From the NCBI GenBank assembly GCA_021784595.1, contig JAJYHT010000064.1:1-60208 (forward strand): DNA of 60,208 nucleotides, in the 5' to 3' direction. Positions 7,767 through 15,805 of the stretch are shown one piece after another. Below the pieces are notes generated by a model. It did not search any database. It had not been told where the DNA came from and was given only the letters and a program-made list of their open reading frames with translations. Source of the stretch: Bacillota bacterium. GTDB taxonomy: Bacteria; Bacillota; Sulfobacillia; Sulfobacillales; Sulfobacillaceae. The stretch's first letter is position 1; the number at the start of each line of letters is the position of its first letter. Position numbers and translations under genes: made by a program.

Positions 7767-9062
7767 ATGGCGATAGGTTTAGCGGTGGGTTTGTTTGTGG
7801 TCGTTCTGGTGTTGATCATTACGCAACCGCGCGGTCTCTCGATCGGATGGACCGCGTTGGGCGGGGGGATTTTGGCGTTGGCGCTCGGCATTGTCACCTG
7901 GGCCAATGTCGGTGCCGTGGTCGATATAGTCTGGGATGCCACCCTCACCTTTGTCGCAGTCATCTTAATTTCCTTGGTACTGGATGCCGTAGGTTTTTTT
8001 GAGTGGTCAGCACTGCATATGGCCCGTTTATCGCGCGGGCATGGTATTCGTCTCTTTCTCCTGCTGGGAATATTAGGTGCGTTGGTCGCGATGTTTTTTG
8101 CCAATGATGGCGCAGCGCTGATATTAACCCCGATTGTCTATGAGCAGACCAAAGCCTTAAAACTTGATCCGAAGGCGACTTTAGGTTTAATTATGGCTAG
8201 CGGTTTTATTGCCGATACGACATCGCTGCCGCTCGTTGTGTCCAATTTAGTCAATATTGTTTCGGCAGACTTTTTTCATTTAGGATTCGCCTCGTTTGCA
8301 TGGCGCATGGTGCCCGTGGATGTGGTGTCTCTCGCTGCAAGTTTAGGGGCACTCTACGCCGTGTATCACCGAACACTGCCTCGCCGCATTGATGTCGCAA
8401 CACTCCCCGAGCCGCGGTCTGCCATCCGGGATCCGCGAGTTTTTAAGGCCACTTGGGTAATCCTCGGCCTACTCTTGATGGGGTACTTTGCCAGCCAGCT
8501 GCTCCACTGGCCGGTTTCGGTATTTGCGGGCACCGCGGCGATTGCGCTCTTATTGATTGCACACCGTAGTCCTGCGGTAGATGTGTTTCGCGTGGTGCGC
8601 AACGCACCTTGGAAGATCGTGGTGTTTTCGATTGGGATGTACGTGGTGGTGTTTGGATTGCGCAACGTGGGTCTGACACATCTCTTAAGCGACGTGTTGA
8701 CGACAATGGCCGCGCATGGAACCCTATTCGGCATTATAGGGACAGGGGTCGTGGCAGCAGTCCTGTCCTCCATCATGAACAACATGCCGTCCGTGATGAT
8801 CAATGCTCTGGCGATTCACGATGTCATCGGTCCCGCCGCCATTCATACCGCGATGGCTTATGCTAACGTGGTGGGGTGTGACCTGGGGCCGAAAATCACC
8901 CCAATTGGATCATTGGCCACATTGCTGTGGCTCCATGTGTTGGAACGCCGAGGAATTCGCATCAGTTGGGGCTACTATTTTCGGGTGGGTATTCTGATGA
9001 CAGTACCCGTGCTGCTGATTACCCTAGCTGCACTTTGGGGATGGTCAACAGTCATCGGATAG
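7767..9062 (+). CDS. arsB: ArsB arsenite efflux permease
   Basis: Inner-membrane As(III)/H+ antiporter of about 431 residues with 10-12 hydrophobic segments. Segments FFEWSALH, ANDGAALILTPIV, SGFIADTTSLPLVVSNL and NIVSADFF are diagnostic for the ArsB (ion transporter superfamily) type, not Acr3. It would be the membrane partner of the two ArsA halves. GGGGGAAG RBS precedes ATG 7767. It lies after a terminator hairpin, so it may be read through or have its own promoter (CATAAT at 7732-7737). Confidence 0.95.
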   Translation: MAIGLAVGLFVVVLVLIITQPRGLSIGWTALGGGILALALGIVTWANVGAVVDIVWDATLTFVAVILISLVLDAVGFFEWSALHMARLSRGHGIRLFLLLGILGALVAMFFANDGAALILTPIVYEQTKALKLDPKATLGLIMASGFIADTTSLPLVVSNLVNIVSADFFHLGFASFAWRMVPVDVVSLAASLGALYAVYHRTLPRRIDVATLPEPRSAIRDPRVFKATWVILGLLLMGYFASQLLHWPVSVFAGTAAIALLLIAHRSPAVDVFRVVRNAPWKIVVFSIGMYVVVFGLRNVGLTHLLSDVLTTMAAHGTLFGIIGTGVVAAVLSSIMNNMPSVMINALAIHDVIGPAAIHTAMAYANVVGCDLGPKITPIGSLATLLWLHVLERRGIRISWGYYFRVGILMTVPVLLITLAALWGWSTVIG

Positions 9063-9116
9063 GACAATGAATGAGCCAGCCATAGCACAATCGGCGCGAA
9101 AACAGGAGGAATTTTA

Positions 9117-10475
9117 ATGACCAGGATTCTGATTATTGGGGGAAGCGATGCTGGTATTAGCGCTGCGTTAAGAGCGCGCGAAGTGGATCCCAGTGCAGCG
9201 GTCTCCATGTTGGTGGCCGATGCTTTTCCCAACTATAGTATTTGCGGATTGCCATTTTATTTGAGTGGTGAGGTGTCCGATTGGCGTCGCTTAGCCCATC
9301 GATCACTGCGCGAAATCGAAGAGGCGGGTGTCGAGGTGAACCTTAACGCTCGGGCGGTTGGGATAGATCCAGCAGGTCACACCGTGCTGGTACAGCAGGG
9401 GGAACAAGGGACCCAAACTTTTCCGTATGATCGGCTGGTAATCGGTACCGGAGCCGAGTCCATTCGGCCGCCGATACCTGGACTAGAGCTTGCAGGCGTG
9501 TTTTTATTGCATAGCATGGAAGACAGTTTTGCAGTGGCCCATTTCATGCAGGCCCAAGGGCCGCAGCGTGCACTGATTATTGGGGCAGGATACATAGGAC
9601 TGGAAATGGCCGATGCCTTACGCCATCGCGGACTTGCAGTGACAGTAGTGGAGCAGGTTGCGGCGGTTTTGCCCACAGTAGATCCTGAATTAGGCGATCG
9701 GTTGGCTTCTTATATTCGAGGTCAAGGAGCAGACGTCAGGACCGGAGTGAGAATTCATCAAATCCAGCAACATGCCCAAGGCTTGCGGGTAATGGGCGAT
9801 CATGAATTTGAGCAGGAAGTGGACATGGTGTTGGTGGTGGTGGGTGTCAAGCCGGTCACGAATCTGGCCAAAGATGCCGGCATTAGGTTGGGAGTGCGCG
9901 GCGCCATTCATGTAGAGCGGACCATGGCGACCAATCAAACCGACATTTATGCGGCGGGAGACTGTGTGGAGACCTATCACCGCCTGACAAAATCATTAAC
10001 ATATCTTCCTTTGGGCACCACTGCACATAAACAAGGTCGCGTTGCCGGGGAAAATGCGGCAGGGGGGCATCAGCAGTTCGCCGGTTCTTTGGGAACGCAA
10101 GTGGTGAAAGTCTTTGATTGGGCAGTGGCTCGGACTGGATTGCGGGATGATGAGGCAAAAGCGGCAGGCTATCATCCAGTGACCGTGGAGTTTACCACGT
10201 GGGATCATAAGGCCTACTACCCCGGAGCTCACGAGGTGACGTTGCGGATTACGGGGGATGGGGATACTGGAAAACTTTTAGGCGCTCAATTGTTAGGACA
10301 TTGGCAGGGTGCGATCGCCAAACGTATCGATATTTTTGCCATGGCCTTATACCACGGCATGGGAGTTTCCGACTTGCTGCAAGCCGATCTAAGCTACACG
10401 CCGCCGCTGGGCAGTCCGTGGGACGCTGTGCAAATGGCGGCAGATTATTGGGGGAGACAGTGGCCAAGGCCATGA
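9117..10475 (+). CDS. FAD/NAD(P)H disulfide oxidoreductase, CoA-disulfide-reductase-like
   Basis: About 452 residues. N-terminal FAD motif GGSDAGISAA, a single redox Cys in NYSICGLPF near residue 44 (as in NADH oxidase/CoA disulfide reductase enzymes), NAD(P) motif IIGAGYIGLEMADAL near 152, and IYAAGDC FAD motif near 281, then a dimerisation domain. It would reduce a low-molecular-weight disulfide or persulfide with NAD(P)H. RBS AGGAGG at 9103-9108. Placement 54 bp after arsB suggests it supplies reduced thiols for arsenic resistance. The substrate is not readable from sequence. Confidence 0.85.
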   Translation: MTRILIIGGSDAGISAALRAREVDPSAAVSMLVADAFPNYSICGLPFYLSGEVSDWRRLAHRSLREIEEAGVEVNLNARAVGIDPAGHTVLVQQGEQGTQTFPYDRLVIGTGAESIRPPIPGLELAGVFLLHSMEDSFAVAHFMQAQGPQRALIIGAGYIGLEMADALRHRGLAVTVVEQVAAVLPTVDPELGDRLASYIRGQGADVRTGVRIHQIQQHAQGLRVMGDHEFEQEVDMVLVVVGVKPVTNLAKDAGIRLGVRGAIHVERTMATNQTDIYAAGDCVETYHRLTKSLTYLPLGTTAHKQGRVAGENAAGGHQQFAGSLGTQVVKVFDWAVARTGLRDDEAKAAGYHPVTVEFTTWDHKAYYPGAHEVTLRITGDGDTGKLLGAQLLGHWQGAIAKRIDIFAMALYHGMGVSDLLQADLSYTPPLGSPWDAVQMAADYWGRQWPRP

Positions 10476-10548
10476 CTTGAATTGCGTTGTACGGAACTTC
10501 TTAGCCATATGAAGTGACAGCTTTAGGTAAAACACTGTAGAAGTTGAA

Positions 10549-10588
10549 CCTGCAGTCTGCCATATTCGGTCGTATGCGACACTGCAGG
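10549..10588. repeat. Stem-loop between the ars operon and the next gene
   Basis: Arms CCTGCAGT (10549-10556) and ACTGCAGG (10581-10588) are perfect reverse complements, with an inner CATA/TATG pair. No T run follows, so a transcription terminator is uncertain. Confidence 0.5.
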
Positions 10589-10694
10589 ACGGGAGCGCTG
10601 CCCTCATTAGTGGTCGGTGTGAAATATTTCCTCTTTACCAGCCGCCTTATTGCTAACAGACCAGTCACTATTAATATCTAGGAGGCACAAGCAT

Positions 10695-11225
10695 TTGATG
10701 AATGCGTTGTGGCAACGCCTCGACCAGCCGGGGATGGATCACGCATGGTGCAGCGAGCGCGTTTTTGGCGGCCGTTGGGTGACACTGGACCCAAATGGGC
10801 CGAGCAGTGGGGAATACCGATTTACCCTGGATGATCGATGGGGTGTAACGCAAGCCCTGGTCGATTGGGTGAATGGAACGGGCGAGTGTTCGACGCTGGC
10901 GATGGCCGATGGACACTGGCATGCAGAAGGTTCGGTGTTTTTGCGTACCACGGCAACAGCGGTCGATTTAAGCGAAACTCCTGCGACAAATACCTTGGCC
11001 ATTCGCCAATTGAATCTTGAAGTAGGACAAACCCAAACGTTGGAAGTGGTGTATATCCGACCCCATCCGTTTACTTGCCATGTGGTTGCCCAAACTTATT
11101 CGCGCCTGAATGTTGCGCATTATCGGTACCAATCGGGCGCATTTGTCAGCGTGCTGACCGTCGATAACGCGGGATGGGTAGTTTCGTATCCCCAACTATG
11201 GACAAAACTCAACACCACGCCTTGA
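10695..11225 (+). CDS. Putative glycolipid-binding domain protein
   Basis: About 176 residues. Matches the putative glycolipid-binding (formerly DUF1089) family: the C-terminal half has the characteristic DLSETPATNTLAIRQL and ends with VDNAGWVVSYPQLW. The start is TTG 10695 or ATG 10698 behind AGGAGG at 10680-10685. No signal peptide or membrane segment, so probably cytosolic. Function in bacteria is not established. Stands alone between the ars block and the citR-like gene, which converges on it. Confidence 0.7.
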   Translation: MMNALWQRLDQPGMDHAWCSERVFGGRWVTLDPNGPSSGEYRFTLDDRWGVTQALVDWVNGTGECSTLAMADGHWHAEGSVFLRTTATAVDLSETPATNTLAIRQLNLEVGQTQTLEVVYIRPHPFTCHVVAQTYSRLNVAHYRYQSGAFVSVLTVDNAGWVVSYPQLWTKLNTTP

Positions 11226-11278
11226 TTCAAGCCAGCCTAAGAACCCCTATGGTTCCAAATAAGGGTGGCTTGCGAGCA

Positions 11279-11317
11279 GCGAGTATCGCGGATGAACAAC
11301 GTTAGGCGGATACTCGC
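11279..11317. repeat. Inverted repeat between convergent genes
   Basis: GCGAGTATC (11279-11287) and GATACTCGC (11309-11317) are perfect 9-bp arms around a 21-nt loop, lying between two convergent genes. A bidirectional transcription stop is likely, but there is no clear T run next to it. Confidence 0.45.
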
Positions 11318-11339
11318 ACTGCTAAAGGCAGATTTTCCT

Positions 11340-12239
11340 TCATTCTTTGTCTGTGGTTGGCCAGCGCTCAGTGAGAATTTGCTCGGCAGTGCGCAGCGCC
11401 GTGGCGGATTCTTTATCCCTGGGTGTAATCCAATATAGGGCGTCTTGAATCCCTGCCAGCCATGGAACGTCCAGAGATAAAACGCGTCCTTCCCAAACCT
11501 CCCGACTAACGGACAATTCCGGCAGAACAGAAATGCCGACTCCCTGGGCCACCAGCTTTTTGGTTACCGCTAGTTGGTCGACCACCATGAAGCGCTGAGG
11601 CTGGACTCGGTCGGGCCATCGCGATTGCACGATCGGCCAATAAGCTGCTGATGGCTGAATGATGATGCGGTAGTGGTCTATCAACGCCTCCCAGGATGGT
11701 GGCGATTGGTCCCAGTCGGCGCCGTCTGGTGGGACGACCAAGGTAACCGAGTCCAAAAAAACGCACCGATGCCTCAATGCAGGGGAAGAGGGAATTTGAT
11801 GCCCTAACCCGGCTAGTGCACGGCCTTGTATGATCTCGACTCCAATTTTAACAGGGTCATTCACGGTAATCTCCAGATCAATTTGGGGAATGCGTCGGAT
11901 GAGCTGTCGACAGAGCCAGGGAAGCACTGTCTCGGCCGCATAGGGGGAAGCAGCGAGGGTAACGTGTTCGGATTTTTTAGCGGATGCTGTAGCCACCCGA
12001 TTTTGTCCTTCTAAGGATAAGGCTAAAAGTCTTTCCGCATAGGCTAGATATTCTCGTCCGGCATCGGTTAAAAGGGCGCGTCGACCGCGGCGCGCAAAGA
12101 GAGCGACGCCCAATTCCATTTCAAGGTTGGCGATATGGTGAGACACGGTGGCTTGATTGATGAATCGCTGGCGACCGACCTCACGGAAGTTTTCAGTGCG
12201 CGCGGCAATAGCAAAGGACTTCAACCATTCAAAATCCAT
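11340..12239 (-). CDS. LysR-type regulator, CitR-like
   Basis: About 299 residues: N-terminal winged HTH (RFINQATVSHHIANLEMELG, residues about 27-46) and a periplasmic-binding-fold effector domain. It is divergent from a citrate synthase gene 95 bp away, the same arrangement as B. subtilis citR-citA, where CitR represses citA. Two ATCA/TGAT dyads lie in the gap. The effector ligand cannot be deduced. RBS AGGAGG lies just upstream (12244-12249 on the complementary strand). Confidence 0.85.
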   Translation of the reverse strand: MDFEWLKSFAIAARTENFREVGRQRFINQATVSHHIANLEMELGVALFARRGRRALLTDAGREYLAYAERLLALSLEGQNRVATASAKKSEHVTLAASPYAAETVLPWLCRQLIRRIPQIDLEITVNDPVKIGVEIIQGRALAGLGHQIPSSPALRHRCVFLDSVTLVVPPDGADWDQSPPSWEALIDHYRIIIQPSAAYWPIVQSRWPDRVQPQRFMVVDQLAVTKKLVAQGVGISVLPELSVSREVWEGRVLSLDVPWLAGIQDALYWITPRDKESATALRTAEQILTERWPTTDKE

Positions 12240-12262
12240 AACAATCCTCCTGATGCCATTAT

Positions 12263-12309
12263 ATCATCAAGTGATTAACTCTTTGCTGATATTTCGACAT
12301 CATGTGATG
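12263..12309. promoter_or_regulatory. Paired dyads in the citR/citA-like divergent gap
   Basis: ATCA-N5-TGAT at 12263-12275 and CATCA-TG-TGATG at 12298-12309 share the same half-sites and are about 35 bp (between centres) apart. This fits tetramer binding by a LysR regulator with a recognition and an activation site. Confidence 0.55.
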
Positions 12310-12334
12310 ATATCGTAGAGTCGAGGTGAGCGAT

Positions 12335-13363
12335 ATGGCAGAGACCGTTCGTGTGGATAGTAGTTTGGAGGGCGTAGTGGTGGCGGATTCGGCCATTTCC
12401 GAAGTCAACGGCACTCAAGGGATTCTTCGCTATCGGGGAGTTCCATTGCAAGATGTCGTGTCCCGATATCACTGGGAAACACTTTTGCCTTGGTTGATTG
12501 ACGTATCTGTTCAATCCCAGAGCACGGTGAAGATTGCTGGCCTGAATCGATCAGAGATAAGTTCTCTCAATCCCATGGCCGTATTGATTAAGGTCATTTT
12601 GAATTCAGAACCGGATGGGGATATCGATCAGGATGGTGTTCAATGGTTGATGAAAACGGTGCTCTCATTTGCTCAAACACTAGGAGGAGGGACAGATCCT
12701 CAGAACGGCTTAGTGGCTGAACGGTACCTTCAGATGCTTAAAAGGGCTCCGGTGACATCCTTAGAAGCCCGGGCCTTGGATGCCTATTGGGTGATTGTCT
12801 CAGAGCACAGTTTGAATGCCTCAACCTTTGGAGTCCGCATAGCAGCGAGCACGGGCGCTACTTTGCCGATGGCATTGGCTGCGGGCGTAGGCATTCTTTC
12901 GGGTCCATTGCATGGCGGGGCCCCGAGCGGAGTTTTGGATTTATTGCAAGAAGCAGCCCAATCTGCGGATATTGGGCGATTATTAAGGGACAAAATAGAT
13001 AGTGGACAGAAATTAATGGGTTTTGGCCATCGTGTGTATCGAACTATGGATCCTCGGGCCCAAGCGTTGCGGGGGATCTTTATCGAAATGGCTTCGGACC
13101 ACGAGGAAGTTCGATTGGCATTGGAGGTAGAGAGTGCGGCTTTGCGGCTCTTACAGGAGCGCAAACCAGATCGAATATTAGCGACCAACGTTGAGTTCTA
13201 TGCCGGCGCCCTATTGCATGCGCTAGGAATTCCGCGATCATGGTGCCCGCCAACCTTCGCCTGCGCTAGGTTGGCAGGATGGACGGCGCATTACCGAGAA
13301 CAACGGCAAACCGGTCGCCTCATCCGGCCTTTGGCCGCGTATCGCGCGTCGTTTGCAAAATGA
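12335..13363 (+). CDS. Citrate synthase paralogue (CitA-like)
   Basis: About 342 residues, somewhat shorter than housekeeping citrate synthase (~370). Oxaloacetate/acetyl-CoA site elements are present: HSLNAST, GPLHGGAPSG and GFGHRVYRTMDPRA with the catalytic His residues. The segment normally NVDFYSG reads NVEFYAG, so the catalytic Asp is replaced by Glu. Start ATG 12335 after GAGGTG at 12323-12328; GTG 12326 is possible but lies in the RBS. Probably a minor, regulated citrate or methylcitrate synthase; activity may be weak. Confidence 0.85.
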   Translation: MAETVRVDSSLEGVVVADSAISEVNGTQGILRYRGVPLQDVVSRYHWETLLPWLIDVSVQSQSTVKIAGLNRSEISSLNPMAVLIKVILNSEPDGDIDQDGVQWLMKTVLSFAQTLGGGTDPQNGLVAERYLQMLKRAPVTSLEARALDAYWVIVSEHSLNASTFGVRIAASTGATLPMALAAGVGILSGPLHGGAPSGVLDLLQEAAQSADIGRLLRDKIDSGQKLMGFGHRVYRTMDPRAQALRGIFIEMASDHEEVRLALEVESAALRLLQERKPDRILATNVEFYAGALLHALGIPRSWCPPTFACARLAGWTAHYREQRQTGRLIRPLAAYRASFAK

Positions 13364-13521
13364 CCGTTTGACCAGTCAAACGTGTTCGTTTGGTAGTCTT
13401 GGCAAAAGGACACAGAATTCTGGAGACATCACGTCCCTTCCCTATGTGCATGAACTTTGGCCTTCGGTCATAAGTATCCCCGTGAGGACAAAGTACAAGC
13501 GGTGTTTGGGGAGGGATTTTG

Positions 13522-13794
13522 GTGGACTGGAAAGTCTTGTTGTCAACATTTGGGTTGATTTTCTTTGCGGAATTAGGGGATAAAACCCAGTTGACAACCA
13601 TGATGCTGGCAGCACAGAGTGATTCGGCGACTTCTGTCTTTATCGGTGCGGCTCTAGCGCTGTCATTGTCAGCGTTACTCGGCGTGGTATTTGGAGAAGC
13701 TATCACGAAATTGGTGCCTACCCACTACATTCATCTAGGGGCGGGCATCGCCTTTGTTGGGCTGGGATTTTTGCTTATTTTTGGCAAGCTCTAA
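13522..13794 (+). CDS. GDT1/UPF0016 (TMEM165-like) cation transporter, single domain
   Basis: About 90 residues with three hydrophobic helices and one copy of the family motif ELGDKT near residue 17. Relatives export Mn2+ or exchange Ca2+/Mn2+ for H+. Eukaryotic members have two copies of the motif; single-domain bacterial ones act as dimers or heteropairs, and no partner gene is adjacent. Start GTG 13522 (TTG 13519 possible) follows GGGGAGGGA at 13508-13516. Confidence 0.8.
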   Translation: MDWKVLLSTFGLIFFAELGDKTQLTTMMLAAQSDSATSVFIGAALALSLSALLGVVFGEAITKLVPTHYIHLGAGIAFVGLGFLLIFGKL

Positions 13795-13883
13795 AAGAAG
13801 TCGTTGCGAACGGGTAAAGGAGTTTGGAATAGGGCGGTCGGTTGATTCGAAATGGCGGTCGTGCTATTATACTTCAGTGTTGT

Positions 13884-13958
13884 GCGCCCGTGGTGAAGTG
13901 GATATCACGCAGGCCTCCGGAGCCTGAAGCAGGGGTTCGAGTCCCTTCGGGCGCACCA
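13884..13958 (+). tRNA. tRNA-Arg (CCG), CCA encoded
   Basis: Full cloverleaf: acceptor GCGCCCG/CGGGCGC, D-stem GTGA/TCAC, anticodon stem CAGGC/GCCTG with loop CTCCGGA (anticodon CCG, codon CGG), T-arm AGGGG-TTCGAGT-CCCTT, and genomic CCA at 13956-13958. The DNA to its right carries mobile-element remnants, so its 3' end is a plausible integration site. Confidence 0.96.
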
Positions 13959-14194
13959 AACCTTTGAAACCCGCTTCCTGTAAGGGATTGCGGGCTGTTT
14001 ATTTCCAGAAAAACCCCCACGGGCCGCAGGACGGGCCGCAATGCGACGCAAACAGACGGGACAAAAAAAGACCGTCCCGGAACCCTGCCGGAACGGACGG
14101 GAAGACGACCACCAAAAGACGGCAGGGAAGACAGGATGAGACCACGGGCCGCAGGATGGGGCTATCCATCCTATAGGGAAGACCCCGTCATACA
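13959..14194. other. Repeat-rich spacer right of the tRNA
   Basis: No gene seen. A 15-bp direct repeat CCACGGGCCGCAGGA occurs at 14017-14031 and 14142-14156. Several inverted repeats lie between, including CCCTGCCG with CGGCAGGG about 30 bp apart and GGATGG/CCATCC around 14154-14171. This looks like the edge of an integrated element. Confidence 0.5.
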
Positions 14195-14266
14195 TAAAAA
14201 ACTAAAAAACTAAAAAACTAAAAAACTAAAAAACTAAAAAACTAAAAAACTAAAAAACTAAAAAAC
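14195..14266 (+). repeat. Nine perfect tandem copies of an 8-bp unit
   Basis: The unit TAAAAAAC is repeated exactly nine times without a mismatch, starting at 14195, 14203, 14211, 14219, 14227, 14235, 14243, 14251 and 14259. Purity suggests recent slippage expansion. The unit is not a multiple of three and no gene crosses it. Confidence 0.97.
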
Positions 14267-14509
14267 TTTTTCACTGCGGGGTGACACCGGAAGCACGATA
14301 TGCTACAACGTCGATAGTTTCTCTTCCTGGTATTCTTTTTTTCGAGACTGTGCTTTTTCACCTGTTTGTTTTCGCTGTATGCCACTTTCGTTGGATAGAG
14401 CCCGCGAAATGTCGACTCAGCTTTCCGGCCTCATCGCCGCACGGCACAGCAGGAGAATACCTAACGCCTTGCGGTAGCTATACCCAAAACTCAAAAGTAG
14501 CCAACGCAC
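14267..14509. other. Spacer between the repeat and the excisionase-like gene
   Basis: About 240 bases with one weak open frame (14281-14544) that lacks an RBS and recognisable motifs and runs into a terminator. No function assigned. Confidence 0.35.
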
Positions 14510-14534
14510 GGCCTACCTATGGGAGGCCTTTTTT
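14510..14534 (+). terminator. Intrinsic terminator ahead of the excisionase-like gene
   Basis: GGCCT...AGGCC stem at 14510-14528 with inner CC/GG pairing and loop TAT, followed by six T residues (14529-14534). It would stop transcripts arriving from the left. Confidence 0.75.
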
Positions 14535-14579
14535 GTGTTGCTGATGTTGTACTGACATACGAAAGGAGGTGACCCTACG

Positions 14580-14765
14580 ATGAGACGCGGACGACCGATT
14601 GATCCCGACCAACGATATCTTTCGCCCCGGCAAACCGCACGGGTGCTCGGCGTATCGGAAGCGCTCGTGTACACCGAAATCCACAGCGGCCAGATCCCGC
14701 ACCGCACGCTCGGCGGGCGGATCTTGATCCCGCTCGAGTGGATCCAGGATTCTTCGCGGCCATAA
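14580..14765 (+). CDS. Small HTH protein, excisionase/MerR-like (helix-turn-helix 17 type)
   Basis: About 61 residues. YLSPRQTARVLGVSEALVYTEIHSG is cut here to its key parts: a start strand, helix-turn-helix around QTARVLGVSEALVYTEI, then RTLGGRILIPLEWI, the wing typical of Xis-like DNA-binding proteins. An excellent RBS, AAAGGAGGTGA, is at 14562-14572. Excisionases lie near integrase and att sites; here the tRNA is 620 bp to the left but no integrase gene is found, so the element is incomplete. It could also be a plasmid-type regulator. Confidence 0.75.
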   Translation: MRRGRPIDPDQRYLSPRQTARVLGVSEALVYTEIHSGQIPHRTLGGRILIPLEWIQDSSRP

Positions 14766-14769
14766 TCCT

Positions 14770-15012
14770 GAAACGAAACACGTTGGCAGATACAATCGGC
14801 CACGGCTCGATGCATTCCTTGCGCAGGCCCGCCGGGTGCTCTTTAAATGGCTAAATCGCCGGAGTCAGCGCGCAAGCTTTGATGGGGCAGGCTTTGAGCA
14901 GTTCTTGCGACACTACCCACTGACGCCTCCGCGTATCTTGGTCAATATCCAAGACTTGCGGCATCCGTCTCGCTATCTGACCAATGCTGTACCGTGGAGC
15001 CGTGTGTGTTAA
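14770..15012 (+). pseudogene. Group II intron reverse transcriptase/maturase, C-terminal fragment
   Basis: Open frame without start, reading KWLNRRSQRAS near its middle and FLRHYPLTPPRI after it, the end of bacterial group II intron-encoded proteins (typically WLNRRSQRRSY and hxPxPRI). About 80 codons remain; the RT fingers, palm and most of the maturase domain are gone. The stop TAA at 15010-15012 falls inside the intron's domain V, as in several bacterial introns. The cut on the left lies directly after the excisionase-like gene. Confidence 0.8.
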
Positions 15013-15066
15013 TTGCGCCCGCACGGTTCTGAGAGGGGGGTATGTCGTAAGGCATACCTCTACTCG
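14997..15066 (+). ncRNA. Group II intron domains V and VI (3' end of a truncated intron)
   Basis: Domain V: GAGCCGTGTG (14997-15006) pairs with CGCACGGTTC (15020-15029), the catalytic hairpin with its AGC triad region. Domain VI: GGTATG (15039-15044)/CATACC (15053-15058) within an outer AGAGG/CCTCT pairing. Together with the maturase fragment this is the 3' tail of an inactivated intron. Confidence 0.75.
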
Positions 15067-15805
15067 CCCACCTTACTCGCTTTACGCGCAATGCACCGCT
15101 CTGGCCGAAAAAAGGGGGGTGGACCCCGTTGTCCGACACTTTTGGCGAAGATTTTAAGAGACCCTTGGCGCCTATTGCGACCGACGTGCTGAGGTCGTTG
15201 GGATCGGAGAGGGTACCCCATACACGGAAGCGGGCGTGGAGTAATCCAGGCTTTGATGATGACGCTCATGGGAAACTCGCCAACACGGCCAGGCCCCGAG
15301 GCTCCCCTTTAACTACCTTCGCGGCCTAAGAGAAACTCGCTAAGAACAGTCAAGCCGCGAGGCCGCGTTCTACCTACCCCCCGGAATTTTACACGTGGAG
15401 TCTGAGATGTCATGGGCTACAGGCCATGGCATAGAGCCATCGCTTCTCTCACCAATGCGGCGTTTCCCGACACTAACTCACCGTTGGGAGTCACGCAGGT
15501 ATCTCCATATCTCCTGGGGGCAAAAATTCCTAACGCCCGTGGCGTGGGGGACCCACCCCAAGGAGAATGCGTGTCCTCCATGATAATGTGCTGCGAGGAG
15601 TTTACACAAAACATCGTACAGTCTCGCCCATTCCTCACACGCCAATAAAACCGTGTTCCATTGTTCAAGAGACCCGCGGTAAAATGTCAAGCACTAATTT
15701 TCTCGCGAGTGGGCGCAAAAAAGGCATAACTCAGTGAACCGGTTTTGGGAACCAGTTAATGGCAGGGAGGAAATGGCAATGGCAATGGCCTATCGTGCGA
15801 CGGTG
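15067..15805. other. Mobile-element debris with a 60-bp-spaced direct repeat
   Basis: No intact gene recognised. Two diverged copies of a ~46-bp sequence beginning GAAACTCGC and ending CTACC occur at 15272-15317 and 15332-15378. An unassigned minus-strand open frame spans 15478-15690 (about 70 codons, no motif known to me). Likely a stack of decayed insertions. Confidence 0.4.

Noticed and set aside
13905-14195. A minus-strand frame ending in RRDSNP-like residues
   Set aside because: The tail is the antisense reading of tRNA-Arg, a common false gene. No start signal.
14195-14266. Could the 8-bp repeat be a CRISPR array?
   Set aside because: No spacers, unit only 8 bp, no cas gene in the window.
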